From DASUTB01 sp036374835 (GTDB lineage: Bacteria; Actinomycetota; Actinomycetes; Jiangellales; Jiangellaceae), in NCBI GenBank assembly GCA_036374835.1, contig DASUTB010000125.1, positions 1 to 28,061 of the forward strand: DNA of 28,061 nt, read 5' to 3'. Positions 7,775 through 15,987 of the stretch are shown here, one piece after another; the stretch's first letter is position 1, and each line of letters opens with the position of its first letter. A model generated the notes under the pieces. It was not told where the DNA came from. It was given only the letters and a program-made list of their open reading frames with translations, and did no database searches. A program made the translations under genes and the position numbers.

Positions 7775-7788
7775 AGGCACTTGGTCCC
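7775..7788. promoter_or_regulatory. DosR/DevR-like box 2 of the 7687-7873 divergent region
   Basis: Read on the minus strand the site is GGGACCAAGTGCCT, a weaker match (9 of 14), but it is spaced 32 bp (about three helical turns) from the first box. Tandem boxes are common at DosR targets. It lies 85 bp before the plus-strand gene at 7874. Confidence 0.35.
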
Positions 7789-7873
7789 TGCCGGTGTCAA
7801 CCTAATGCTCTGAACAGGCCTGCACCGTCGGTCTCAGATGGAGGTGTCAAGCAGCCGAAGAAGGTGACCTGCG

Positions 7874-8659
7874 ATGACTAACAGCGACTTCCGCTATCCG
7901 AATGAGCCTGCGCCGTCCGGCGGTACCCGGACCGAACCGTACGCCACGACGCCACACCCCACATACGGACCCGCTCCAAGTCCGACCCCGCCGAGCCGGC
8001 CGTGGACCGGCGGGCGCGTCATGGTCTTGGTGCTCGGCTCCCTGCTGGCACTCTTCTCGCTCGGCCTGCTTGCAGGCGGTGTGACGACACTGGCGATCGA
8101 CCAGACGCAGCGCGACTCGGCCGGCTATCTCACCACACGTACCGTGGGTTTCGAGAGCGACGGCTATGCCATCGTCGGCGCCGGTCTGGAGATCGACACC
8201 AGCGTTCCCGGCTGGCTTCAGGTCCGGGACTTCATCGGCGAACTCCAGCTGACCGTGGAGGGCGCGGGCGACGAGTCGATCTTCGTGGGCATCGCTCAAG
8301 AAGACGCAGCCGAGGCCTATCTCGCAGAACTCGGCTACGACGAGGTCAGTGAGATCCGCGGTGTCGACGTCACGTACATCCCGCACCCGGGTGACGATCC
8401 CGCTTCGGCTCCGGGTGAGCAGGACTTCTGGACGACCTCGACGGAGGGCCAGGGCCCGCAGACCCTCACCTTCGAACCCGAGACCGGCCGGTGGGTGGTA
8501 GTGGCAATGAACGCTGACGGCACCAGCGGCGTCAGCGTCACCGCAAGCGCTGCCGCCGAGGTGCCGGACCTCTCGTGGATCGCGATCATCCTGCTCGTCG
8601 CCGGCGGTGCCGGCCTGCTGCTGTCCGCGCTGCCGATCTACCTGGCCGCCCGTCCCTGA
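7874..8659 (+). CDS. Two-TM protein with large extracytoplasmic domain, unknown function
   Basis: A 261-residue protein. Residues 1-46 are Pro/Thr-rich and presumably cytoplasmic, and a first membrane span (MVLVLGSLLALFSLGLLAGG) covers about 50-72. An acidic extracytoplasmic beta-rich domain runs to about 232, and a second span (WIAIILLVAGGAGLLLSALP) ends near the C-terminus. The domain lacks cysteines. An AAGGTGA site 6 bases before the ATG supports the start. I do not recognise a named family with certainty; similar proteins occur near DUF4389 genes in actinobacteria, and a DUF4389 gene lies ~1 kb downstream here. It is divergent from the SRPBCC operon and shares its control region with two DosR-like boxes. 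Confidence 0.75.
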   Translation: MTNSDFRYPNEPAPSGGTRTEPYATTPHPTYGPAPSPTPPSRPWTGGRVMVLVLGSLLALFSLGLLAGGVTTLAIDQTQRDSAGYLTTRTVGFESDGYAIVGAGLEIDTSVPGWLQVRDFIGELQLTVEGAGDESIFVGIAQEDAAEAYLAELGYDEVSEIRGVDVTYIPHPGDDPASAPGEQDFWTTSTEGQGPQTLTFEPETGRWVVVAMNADGTSGVSVTASAAAEVPDLSWIAIILLVAGGAGLLLSALPIYLAARP

Positions 8660-8666
8660 GCGACCC

Positions 8667-8703
8667 CCGGTGGTGCGCGCCCGATGCGGACGCCCACCAC
8701 CGG
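8667..8703. terminator. Bidirectional hairpin between convergent genes
   Basis: A perfect 9-bp stem, CCGGTGGTG (8667-8675) pairing with CACCACCGG (8695-8703), encloses a 19-base GC-rich loop that could pair further. It sits in the 80-bp gap between the convergent genes ending at 8659 and 8740. There is no T-run, as is usual for actinobacterial terminators. Confidence 0.5.
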
Positions 8704-8739
8704 ACCAGGTCTCCGCGTCTGTACGCCGGACCCGCTCAG

Positions 8740-9432
8740 CTAGACACCGCTGGACGGGGGCGCCTCCTCGGCAGGCTCTTTGCGGCGGGACAGAAGTGGA
8801 CCGCGTTGCCACGGCGTACCCAGACGCGGCAAGACCCACCGGTCGAGCCCGTACCAGCCGGCGTTGCGCCACGCGAGGATGAGCAGCAGCGACACTAAGA
8901 TCATTGCTGGGTTCACCCCGGCTGATCCGGCGAAGACGAACGAGAAGTTCAGTATCGCGCCCAGCGCGGCGGCGATCCCGGTGAAGAGGCCGAGAATCAA
9001 CAGCACACCGATCACCAGTTCACCGACGGCGACCACAGGCCCGAACCACGGGTGCGAAGTGTCTCGGATCCACTCCAAGAACGTGACGTACCAGTCGTAG
9101 GCGACGTCCGGGTGCGGGCCCTCCGATGCTTCGATGGCGCCGCTGGCGAAACCCGCCACGGAGTCGCCGACACCCACGTCGCCGCTGGAGCGTACCCAGC
9201 CGACGTTGGCGTCTCCGGTGAACGTGAACTCTTCATCGCTCCAGAACCGGAGGGTCAGGTTGCCTCCGAACACCTTGCCCCACCCGGCTTGAAGCCATTC
9301 CCAGCCCAGCCATAGCCGGGCGATGAGCCAGATCCACGCGGCTTGGCTGGAGCCGAAGAACCACTTGGCGATCCGGGGCTCTTCGATATAAGCCGGACCA
9401 CGGCCGGCATTTGCCTCATCTGTTGCGGTCAT
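8740..9432 (-). CDS. DoxX-like membrane protein
   Basis: A 230-residue membrane protein with four predicted spans: about 31-50 (AWIWLIARLWLGWEWLQAGW), 135-155 (FGPVVAVGELVIGVLLILG), 156-178 and 182-202 (PAMILVSLLLILAWR). The first span with WLQAGWGKV and the later GELVIGVLLILGLFTG match DoxX/TQO small-subunit-like proteins. A ~75-residue insertion between the first and second spans (acidic, Trp-rich, containing FWSDEEFTFTGDANVGW) is predicted extracytoplasmic. DoxX-type proteins are linked to thiosulfate:quinone oxidoreduction or redox defence, but the role of this group is unproven. The start at 9432 is supported by GAGGTGA seven bases upstream; the open frame extends to 9492 without support. 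Confidence 0.8.
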   Translation of the reverse strand: MTATDEANAGRGPAYIEEPRIAKWFFGSSQAAWIWLIARLWLGWEWLQAGWGKVFGGNLTLRFWSDEEFTFTGDANVGWVRSSGDVGVGDSVAGFASGAIEASEGPHPDVAYDWYVTFLEWIRDTSHPWFGPVVAVGELVIGVLLILGLFTGIAAALGAILNFSFVFAGSAGVNPAMILVSLLLILAWRNAGWYGLDRWVLPRLGTPWQRGPLLSRRKEPAEEAPPSSGV

Positions 9433-9740
9433 CTCTACTTCACCTCGATTGACGACCGTGTCATGGACGGTCCTTGTTCGTCCACATATCACATACCCAA
9501 ATGATGTGCGTCACATGCAGGCTTCACGATCAGCATGTCGGACCGGACCACGACTGGCAAGTCGCGCGAGCCAATGACCTGTCGTGGTTTGCGGTCACCG
9601 CACGGCTTGCGATCCCGCGCAGCGTCCATCGGCCCTGCTTCGGGCGGACCGGCGGCAAATGGTGCGATGATCGTGGTTACTGACCACTCAATGGCCTAGC
9701 GCTGTGACATGGCGTTGATGATCCCGACCTGGAGGTGACC
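9433..9740. other. 308-bp divergent intergenic region
   Basis: It separates the DoxX-like gene (minus) from the DUF4389 gene (plus) and must hold both promoters. It has the lowest local GC near 9480-9510. A short imperfect inverted repeat ATGTG-CGT-CACAT lies near 9504-9516. I find no good DosR-like box and no RNA gene. Confidence 0.4.
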
Positions 9741-10370
9741 ATGCAGCAGCCGACGTACCCCATTCAGTTCTCCGTCGACTATCCCGACCGTCCACTCGAC
9801 CGGCTGACCACGTTCTTCCGGCTCATCGTTGCGATCCCGATCATGATACTGATCGGGACGGTGGCCGGTGGGACGTGGCAATGGAGCTACGATGACGGGA
9901 CCGCGGTCGCCGCCGGCGCCGGTGGCCTGCTCTTCTTCGGCCCGCTCCTGATGATCGTCTTCCGGCAGAAATACCCGCGTTGGTGGTTCGACTGGAACCG
10001 CGAGCTGCTCCGGTTCAGCAACCGGGTCGCGGCGTACCTCGCATTGATGGACGACCGCTATCCGGCCACCGACGACGAACAGGCCGTCCATCTCAACTAC
10101 GCCTACCCGGACGTGCCGAACGACCTCAACCGCTGGTTGCCACTCGTCAAATGGTTCCTGGCGATCCCGCACTACATCGTGCTGTTCTTCCTCTACATCG
10201 CTGCGATCGTCTCAGTGGTGGTCGCATGGTTCGCGATCCTTTTCACCGGGCGCTACCCCCGCGGCCTCTTCGACTTCGTCGAGGGCGTCCTGCGCTGGCA
10301 CAACCGCGTCGCCGGCTACGCATACATTCTCGTCACCGACGAATACCCGCCATTTCGAATCGGGCACTGA
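9741..10370 (+). CDS. DUF4389 membrane protein
   Basis: A 209-residue membrane protein. It opens with YPIQFSVDYPDRPLDRLTTF, the typical DUF4389 opening with the DR(L)xxFFR motif before the first span. Predicted spans are about 27-45, 58-75 and 140-170 (possibly a hairpin), and the DUF4389 aromatic motifs recur (KYPRWWFDWN, GRYPRGLFDFVEG and LRWHNRVAGYAYILVTDEYP). The two half-repeats (PRWWFDWN...RVAAYLALMDDRYP and PRGLFDFV...RVAGYAYILVTDEYP) suggest an internal duplication. Function is unknown. The ATG at 9741 is preceded by GGAGG at 5 bases; a GTG at 9735 overlaps that site and is unlikely. It is followed by a 145-bp gap before the Trypco1-type cassette. Confidence 0.85.
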   Translation: MQQPTYPIQFSVDYPDRPLDRLTTFFRLIVAIPIMILIGTVAGGTWQWSYDDGTAVAAGAGGLLFFGPLLMIVFRQKYPRWWFDWNRELLRFSNRVAAYLALMDDRYPATDDEQAVHLNYAYPDVPNDLNRWLPLVKWFLAIPHYIVLFFLYIAAIVSVVVAWFAILFTGRYPRGLFDFVEGVLRWHNRVAGYAYILVTDEYPPFRIGH

Positions 10371-10515
10371 GATGAAGCGCGCGATCAAACCGCCGGCACC
10401 GTCGGGCAGCTGATCTTGCCCGCCTGCGGTGGTACGGCCGGTGCCGTCGCAATGTGGGCGTAGGGTTCTGGGCAGCGGCCGGGCAGCACACGGCGATCGG
10501 GAGTGGGGTTCCACC

Positions 10516-10824
10516 ATGGCGACGAAGTTGATCGAACTTTCGGACGGCTTCCTCGTGGAGGCCGAGGTCGATGCATCGGAGGCGCGGCCGATCTCCGGTG
10601 GCGCTGCCGACAAGGTGGCGGCTTCAATGGACAATATCGAGCGGCTGCTGGTCAACGTCTGCAAGCCGGTGGCACGTGCGTGGGCGGCGATGGGCGATGA
10701 CGTCATGGTCGAGTCGGTGGGAGTGGAACTCGGCCTCAGCTTCGAGGGCGAGGGCAACATCTTCGTGACAAAGGCAAAGGCAGGTGCCAACCTCACCGTG
10801 ACGCTGACGCTGAAGCGACGTTGA
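10516..10824 (+). CDS. CU044_2847/Trypco1-like small protein
   Basis: A 102-residue protein without signal peptide. It has the layout of the CU044_2847 family, also called trypsin-co-occurring domain 1: an N-terminal beta hairpin (KLIELSDGFLVEAEVD), a central helix (ASMDNIERLLVNVCKPVARA), and a C-terminal beta part VESVGVELGLSF then IFVTKAKAGANLTVTLTLK. The E(F/L)GL...AKAGA.ANLTVTL ending is the most diagnostic. The family is named because it sits beside trypsin-like proteases, and the next gene, 52 bp away, encodes exactly such a domain. This supports the call and suggests a partner or target of the protease, possibly an activator that is cut. The ATG at 10516 follows a GTGGGG sequence by 7 bases. 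Confidence 0.78.
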   Translation: MATKLIELSDGFLVEAEVDASEARPISGGAADKVAASMDNIERLLVNVCKPVARAWAAMGDDVMVESVGVELGLSFEGEGNIFVTKAKAGANLTVTLTLKRR

Positions 10825-10876
10825 CGCCACGCCGAAGCCCCAGAGGGACAAGAAGGCAGCGAGGCGGGCTAAGGAA

Positions 10877-12241
10877 ATGGCGGGCTGGTCGTGGTTGCAG
10901 CGATCGGTGTTCCTCGTCACGGGCGCCGATCCGGACAGAGCGGACTTCGGCACGGCGTTCTTCGCCGGTCGCGACGCGCAGGGGCGTGCTTACGTCGTGA
11001 CCTGCGCCCACGTCGTCGAGAACGTCGGCGGCCCGGAGGCGGTCAGGGTCGGCGGCCACCCGGTCCAAGTGGTGCGAACCGCCGACGGCGCCGACGATAT
11101 TGCGGTGCTCCAGACCGAAGTTCCTCCAGAGACGCTGCCTCTCGAACTGGGGCGAAGGCGGGCCGGCGCCAAGACGTGCACGATCGTCGGCTACCGCAAG
11201 ATCAGCCGCGACGTCCACCAGACGCGGCTTATTGAAGGGACTCTCGGTGCGGCGGTGCTGAGCACGGCCGGCCACCGGGTGGCCGGATGGCACATCGACA
11301 CCCAAGAGACCGTGCCGAAGGGGTTCAGTGGCTCTCCCGTCGTCGACACCGTCAGCGGTGAGGTCGTCGGGATCGCCTCGTTGGGCTTCTCGGGCAGCCC
11401 GGGTGCGGTGGCGATCGCGGCAAGCGAGGCGCTGCACCGCTGGCCCGCAGATCGCCGACTCGAGCCCCCGCGCCTGCGAGTCAAGGGGGTCGATTTCGTC
11501 TACGTCCCGGCCGGCAGCTTCGCCATGGGTACCCATCGGCAACGGGCCGAGGACCTGGCCAGGGAGCGGGGCCGGCCCGAGTTCGCCGCGGAAGCTCCGC
11601 GGACCGAAGTCGAACTGCCCGCCTTCTACATCGCCCGATTCCCAGTGACCAATGAGCAGTTCCAGCAGTTCGTCGACGAATCGGGCGACGCGGCTCCGAG
11701 TGTTCGGCACGACCCGTGGTCGAGCCGCTACGCGTGGGACCAGGACTCCCGGCGGTTCCGCGCCGGCCTCGAACGTCATCCGGTCACCCTTGTGTCCTGG
11801 GCACACGCCCGCCGGTACTGCGACTGGCTGGGCGCCCGGCTGCCGACCGAGGCGGAGTGGGAGAAGGCCGCACGTGGAGCCGACGGCCGTACCTGGCCCT
11901 GGGGCGACGAGTGGCGCGCCGACCTCTGCGCCAACGCCGAAGGAGGCTCGGACGGCCTCACGCCGGTCGGTTCGTGGTCACCGCAGGGCGACAGCGCCTA
12001 CGGAGCCGCCGACATGGCGGGCAATGTGTGGGAGTGGTGCAGCAGCTTCTGCGATCCCTACCCGTACCGATCGGACGACGGGCGTGAGGACTTGGGCGCC
12101 GAAGGCCACCGGGTGATCCGTGGCGGTGCTTTCGAACAGGACCGCTTCATGGCCCGGTGCGCCACCCGCAACACAGCCCGTCAAGACGACTTCGGCTTCA
12201 CGATCGGCTTTCGACCTGCGCTGTCGCCGAGCGACGAGTGA
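10877..12241 (+). CDS. Trypsin-like serine protease fused to formylglycine-generating-enzyme-type (SUMF1/FGE) domain
   Basis: A 454-residue two-domain protein. Residues ~10-185 are a trypsin-like protease with the triad His45 (TCAHVV), Asp74 (DDIAVL) and Ser151 (GFSGSPV). Residues ~203-450 are an FGE-sulfatase/SUMF1 fold: FVYVPAGSFAMGT, FPVTNEQFQQFV, RLPTEAEWEKAARG, DMAGNVWEWC, VIRGGAF and GFTIGFRPAL. Aligned to true FGEs, the two copper/catalytic cysteines after the RGG motif are Gln and Ala here, so the domain is probably a binding module rather than an enzyme. No signal peptide is present, so it acts in the cytoplasm. The Trypco1-like gene is 52 bp upstream and the glycosyltransferase starts 12 bp downstream: one operon. 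The combination resembles protease modules of bacterial conflict systems, which is inference. Confidence 0.85.
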   Translation: MAGWSWLQRSVFLVTGADPDRADFGTAFFAGRDAQGRAYVVTCAHVVENVGGPEAVRVGGHPVQVVRTADGADDIAVLQTEVPPETLPLELGRRRAGAKTCTIVGYRKISRDVHQTRLIEGTLGAAVLSTAGHRVAGWHIDTQETVPKGFSGSPVVDTVSGEVVGIASLGFSGSPGAVAIAASEALHRWPADRRLEPPRLRVKGVDFVYVPAGSFAMGTHRQRAEDLARERGRPEFAAEAPRTEVELPAFYIARFPVTNEQFQQFVDESGDAAPSVRHDPWSSRYAWDQDSRRFRAGLERHPVTLVSWAHARRYCDWLGARLPTEAEWEKAARGADGRTWPWGDEWRADLCANAEGGSDGLTPVGSWSPQGDSAYGAADMAGNVWEWCSSFCDPYPYRSDDGREDLGAEGHRVIRGGAFEQDRFMARCATRNTARQDDFGFTIGFRPALSPSDE

Positions 12242-12253
12242 TACGGGGGCATC

Positions 12254-13552
12254 GTGGGAGTCGAACGGCTTGCATTCCTCGCCTCGGAGTATCCGCCGCA
12301 CGTCTACGGTGGTCTCGGAACCGTCGTAGAAGCGCTTTCGCGCTCGATCGCCGCCGAAGGTGTCGAGGTGGTGGTCTTCGTCCCGGCAGTCGACGGCTAC
12401 ACCGAGCCGCCACCAGGCGTCGAGCTCTCCCCCGTTCCCGTCCGGAGCGTCGCGAGCAACGAGGACTTCTGGCTGAGCTACAGCGAAGCGGCCGGCGAGT
12501 CGCTCCGGAACTTCGGCCGACGCTTCGACGTCGTCCACTGCCATGACTGGATGACGGTTCTCGGTGCGCTCGCCGCGCGCCCGGCGACGCGCACACCGGT
12601 TGCGATGACGGTCCACCTGCCGCAGAGCACCACTGCCAACGTCGTTATGGAGAACATCGGGCTGCTCGGTTCCGACGGCGTCGTGGTGAACAGTAAGGCC
12701 GTGCGCGGCGAGTTGCTCGGCCGCGGAATCAGAGACGGCGGGCGCGGCTGGGTCGATGGCCGCAGGCGTGACCGACGCGACGAGATCACAGTGATCCCTA
12801 ACGGCGTCGATCTGGCTCGGTTCTCGCCCGGCGCTGCGCCTCCCCATCGGCAGCGGGTCCTTTTCGCCGGACGGCTTGTCCCACAGAAGGCCGTGGACGT
12901 GTTGATGCGGGCCTTCGGCGCCGTCCTTCGCCGGCACCCGGCCGCGCGTCTGGTAATCGCCGGCGACGGCGACCAGCGGTTGTACCTCGAACGCCTGGCG
13001 CGCTTCCTCGGAGTGCGGCAGCACGTCGATTTTCTCGGCTGGCGGTCGCCCGACGAGCTGAGCGAGCTGTACCGTTCGTCGATGGTCACCGCCGTGCCGA
13101 GCCGTTACGAGCCCTTCGGCCTCGTCGCATTGGAAGCGATGGCGAGTGGCTGCCCGGTCGTCGTCGGCCGCGTTGGCGGCCTCGTCGAGATCGTCGAGGA
13201 TGACGTATCCGGCTTCCTCGTCGAGCCGGACGATCATCTCGGTCTCGCCGGACGGCTCGCCGCACTGCTCTCCGACCGCGAGCTCGCCCACGCCACCGGC
13301 ACCGCCGCGCGTCATCGTGCCGAGCAGTTCGGCTGGACGACGATCGCGCGCCGGACGATCGACCTCTATGAACAGCTCGCGGCCCGCCCCGTGCGAACCA
13401 CGATCGAAGCCGCGACCCTCGCCCGGGTGCTGGCCCCCGCGAGCTCCCGCCTGAACACCCGGGTTTCCCGGCTACTCGGCGGCGCCGGCACCGAGCGTGA
13501 GTCCGATACCGAACTCGAGCCCGACTCACCGAGGGGTCGCGATGGACGCTGA
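12254..13552 (+). CDS. GT4-type glycosyltransferase (GT-B fold)
   Basis: A 432-residue retaining GT-B glycosyltransferase. The N-terminal acceptor domain starts ASEYPPHVYGGLGTVVEALS (glycogen synthase-like glycine loop) and includes FDVVHCHDWM. The C-terminal nucleotide-sugar domain has VLFAGRLVPQK (Arg207, Lys212), then SRYEPFGLVALEAMASGCP containing the E-x7-E pair Glu286/Glu294. It ends with a ~50-residue Ala/Arg/Asp-rich tail. Residues ~160-175 form a Gly/Arg/Asp-rich insert (RDGGRGWVDGRRRDRRDE). It uses a GTG start at 12254 with a GGGGG site 5 bases before. The acceptor is unknown: glycan synthesis is possible, but placement between a protease-FGE gene and an unknown gene suggests a protein or small-molecule target in the same pathway. 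The 3' end overlaps the next gene by 11 bp. Confidence 0.87.
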   Translation: MGVERLAFLASEYPPHVYGGLGTVVEALSRSIAAEGVEVVVFVPAVDGYTEPPPGVELSPVPVRSVASNEDFWLSYSEAAGESLRNFGRRFDVVHCHDWMTVLGALAARPATRTPVAMTVHLPQSTTANVVMENIGLLGSDGVVVNSKAVRGELLGRGIRDGGRGWVDGRRRDRRDEITVIPNGVDLARFSPGAAPPHRQRVLFAGRLVPQKAVDVLMRAFGAVLRRHPAARLVIAGDGDQRLYLERLARFLGVRQHVDFLGWRSPDELSELYRSSMVTAVPSRYEPFGLVALEAMASGCPVVVGRVGGLVEIVEDDVSGFLVEPDDHLGLAGRLAALLSDRELAHATGTAARHRAEQFGWTTIARRTIDLYEQLAARPVRTTIEAATLARVLAPASSRLNTRVSRLLGGAGTERESDTELEPDSPRGRDGR

Positions 13553-14570
13553 GTTCTTCTGCCTGGACAAGCACGTCGATATCGCGGCATCGATGGTGCG
13601 CTACCTCCAGAGTTTCGTCGACCCCTCGGTTGCGCTCCGGGTGATGAACACCGAGTCGGCCTGGCCCGAGCGTGACGAGATCGGTCGCCGCTATACGAAG
13701 CTGCTCCACGCCTCGGTCCCGCCCGAACGCGAGCTCACCATCGAGGCGGTCACCGACATGGAGCTGTTCGGCAGCCGGATCTACCTTCGGATCTACTGGC
13801 CGCTGAGTTTCGACGCCGTGTACCGCGATCCGGACGGTGAGATGGTCATGCCCCCGTACTCGACCATCGTCGCGCGGCAATTCCACGCCCATGGTGCGGG
13901 TCTGGATGCGTTCCTGCCGGCGTTGGCGATCCGGGACCGGATGGTATTGGTGCCGAAGGGTCAGAACGAGACGCTAGCCGAGCTGGGGCCAGACGAAGCC
14001 TCGCTGCCGCCGATGGAACGTGGCGTCATCGAGGTTGACTTCGGCGACCACGCCGAGCTTGAGCACGCCTTCGTCGCCATCGGGCAAGAGCTGCGCAGGG
14101 AGCTGCGCAACGAGCTGCACGCTTACCGGAGCTACCACCCGAGCGACCAGCCGGACCTCGACGCGGTGTCAGCCCACCTCGGCGTAACCCCTGCGCTACT
14201 CCGGCGGGCAATCCGCGAGGAGGCCGAAGCCAGGGAACCCGTCTACCGGCAGCTGCGCTGCACGCTGGAGCCGAACACGATCGTCAAGGACGTCCAGACC
14301 CGGCTCTCGCTCACTATCGAGAACCCGTCGATGGTGGACTTGGGCGAGATCCGGGTCCAGATGCGGGGCCCGAGCAACGGCCTGGAGATCTACCCCGAAC
14401 GCGTACCCATCGAGATCCCGGCCGAGGCGTCTGTGCGCGTCGACCTCTCGGTCGCCGCCATCCGTGCCGGGGAGTTCGTGGTCGAGGTGTCGCTCCGCGA
14501 TGTCGACACCGACGTGCCTTCCGAGATGCTGCCCGTATGGCAACTCTGGATCACAGTCCACGAGCAATGA
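13542..14570 (+). CDS. Unknown protein with predicted beta-sandwich C-terminus; last gene of the Trypco1/trypsin-FGE cassette
   Basis: A 342-residue soluble protein, no signal peptide, family not recognised. The N-terminal ~200 residues form a mixed alpha/beta region (KHVDIAASMVRYLQSFVD, ESAWPERDEIGRRYTKLL, SRIYLRIYWPLSFDAVY, PPYSTIVARQFHAHG). Residues ~205-232 look like a helical linker (DLDAVSAHLGVTPALLRRAI). The last ~100 residues alternate beta strands (TRLSLTIENPSMVDLGEIRV, then VPIEIPAEASVRVDLSVAAI and EFVVEVSLRDVDT), like an Ig-like or CARDB/NEW-type fold. The start at 13542 has a GAGGGG site 5 bases upstream and overlaps the glycosyltransferase end by 11 bp, so it is translationally coupled to it. 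It is a candidate effector or recognition component; nothing in the sequence proves a function. Confidence 0.8.
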   Translation: MDAEFFCLDKHVDIAASMVRYLQSFVDPSVALRVMNTESAWPERDEIGRRYTKLLHASVPPERELTIEAVTDMELFGSRIYLRIYWPLSFDAVYRDPDGEMVMPPYSTIVARQFHAHGAGLDAFLPALAIRDRMVLVPKGQNETLAELGPDEASLPPMERGVIEVDFGDHAELEHAFVAIGQELRRELRNELHAYRSYHPSDQPDLDAVSAHLGVTPALLRRAIREEAEAREPVYRQLRCTLEPNTIVKDVQTRLSLTIENPSMVDLGEIRVQMRGPSNGLEIYPERVPIEIPAEASVRVDLSVAAIRAGEFVVEVSLRDVDTDVPSEMLPVWQLWITVHEQ

Positions 14571-14601
14571 CCGCGATGCCGTTCAGAGCCGGGCCCGGCG
14601 A

Positions 14602-15924
14602 TCACGGGCAGCGGGGAACCGGAGGGCTCCAGGTGGTGTTCGACCGGTTCGACACGTAGTAGTCGCTCACCCAGCGGCCGTCCCGTATCTTGTTCCAAAC
14701 CGTGGTCGTGCCGACCTTGCTGCCGGACTTCTGACACATCACATAGGCCAGCGACCCACGGGGCAGCGGGTTTCCCTTGATCGGGTACGAGACACCCGGG
14801 CCGGTGCGGGCGTTGAGCGATATGGAGGCTGTGACCTGCCCCGGATAGGTGCAGCGAGGTAGCGCGGACGAGAACCCTGTGCTCGAAGGCGTCGAGACGT
14901 AATAATCAGTCACCCATGTTCCGTTGGTCAGCCGATCCCACACCGATGTGCTGCCTACCTTCTGTCCGGTCGTCTGGCAGACGACCTGCAGCGAGCTGCC
15001 TGATGCGTAGGTCCGCACAATGCCATAGGAGGTCGACGGGCCTGAGCGGGCGTTCAGCGACGTCGTGGAGGTGACCTTGTAGGTCCGGGCGACGGTCGCG
15101 AGGGGCGCCTTGATGGCGTCGTTGTCGATGTTGAGTCGCGCCCCGCCCCAGGTCTCGTAGTGGTCGCCCCGGTACTGCTTCGCCCGCTGCCACATCGCCC
15201 ACTGGTTGTCCGGAGCGGTCGGCCAGCCGGTCAGTGATTTGTTGCCGTCCCAGCGCGCCATCCACACCGCGTCCGGCCGGGCGTAGGTCGTCGAGTTGTA
15301 GCTGTCGGACAGATCCCGCAGCCCGGAGTTCTGGTGGACGTACACACCTGCGAGATACCCGGACGCGTGCAAGGTGGTCGTCCACGCCGACACGTACCGG
15401 CGCACCGCGGTCCGGCATGACGAGATGGTCCGGTCGTAGTGCTCGACGTCGGCGTAGAGCGCACTGCCCGGCAGGATTCCCAGCGCCTTCGCTCGCGCGA
15501 TCGCGTCCTGGGCGTCTGACGTGCCGCGCGACGTCCCCGTCGACGAGGTGTACCGGTACGTCTTGGCGCCGAACATGCACGACGGCTGGTACCCGAAGTA
15601 CGTCGGCAGCAGCTTCCAGCCCATCACGGTGACGTCACGTACCCATGCCTTGGTCAGATTGGGCTGGGCACAGCCACGGTTGAGGCCGCCGAAATAGATA
15701 TTGGCCACCCGGTAGGGCGAGTTGGCCCGCCAGGCCTTCATCGTCGCCAGCGACGGTGCCGCGCACGTGTCGAAGCCCAGCTGACTGGCTCGCGTCGTCG
15801 AAGAGCCCGATGGATAGCGGACCGGCGTGTCCGGCGCCGTTGCACCCGTGCTTGCCAGGCCGCCGACGAGCAGCGCTCCCAGTACAGCTATGGCCAAGGC
15901 CCGAAACACCGTGCGAGTAGTCAT
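14602..15924 (-). CDS. Secreted DUF1906 (glycoside hydrolase-like) protein with two SH3-type repeats
   Basis: A 440-residue exported protein. A signal peptide covers about residues 1-30 (Arg near the start, then FRALAIAVLGALLVGGLAST, cleavage near ATA). The mature part begins with a DUF1906/Rv2525c-like TIM-barrel domain: ASQLGFDTCAAPSLATMKAW, RVANIYFGG, LPTYFGYQPSC, GSALYADVEHYD with acidic residues at the presumed active site, and YLAGVYVHQNSGL. Two bacterial SH3-like cell-wall-binding repeats follow (SLNARSGPSTSYGIVRTYA and SLNARTGPGVSYPIKGNPLP, each ending in a WVxDYYVS motif). It probably binds and may cleave a cell-wall glycan. The ATG at 15924 is preceded by AGGAGG at 5 bases. A DosR-like box lies 63 bp upstream. 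It converges on the cassette's last gene with a 31-bp gap. Confidence 0.85.
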   Translation of the reverse strand: MTTRTVFRALAIAVLGALLVGGLASTGATAPDTPVRYPSGSSTTRASQLGFDTCAAPSLATMKAWRANSPYRVANIYFGGLNRGCAQPNLTKAWVRDVTVMGWKLLPTYFGYQPSCMFGAKTYRYTSSTGTSRGTSDAQDAIARAKALGILPGSALYADVEHYDRTISSCRTAVRRYVSAWTTTLHASGYLAGVYVHQNSGLRDLSDSYNSTTYARPDAVWMARWDGNKSLTGWPTAPDNQWAMWQRAKQYRGDHYETWGGARLNIDNDAIKAPLATVARTYKVTSTTSLNARSGPSTSYGIVRTYASGSSLQVVCQTTGQKVGSTSVWDRLTNGTWVTDYYVSTPSSTGFSSALPRCTYPGQVTASISLNARTGPGVSYPIKGNPLPRGSLAYVMCQKSGSKVGTTTVWNKIRDGRWVSDYYVSNRSNTTWSPPVPRCP

Positions 15925-15987
15925 GACAACCTCCTGGGCTGTCGCCGGGATGATCTGAGTTTCGGGTATCCCATCCGTCGTTGCGCA

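Noticed and set aside
9504..9516. ATGTG-CGT-CACAT repeat as a CRP-type site
   Set aside because: CRP sites need TGTGA and TCACA half-sites about six bases apart; the spacing and arms here do not fit.
10387..10446. Short inverted repeats (CGGCACCG with CGGTGCCG, and GGGCA with TGCCC) after the DUF4389 gene
   Set aside because: Stems are short and the larger one has a long loop; possible terminator, but not distinguishable from chance in GC-rich DNA.
11978..13315. 445-codon minus-strand frame
   Set aside because: It is antisense to the trypsin-FGE and glycosyltransferase genes, which show clear motifs; no ribosome-binding site or family features.
14588..14599. GCCGGGCCCGGC palindrome between convergent genes
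   Set aside because: It leaves no loop for a hairpin terminator, and 12-bp GC palindromes are common at this base composition.
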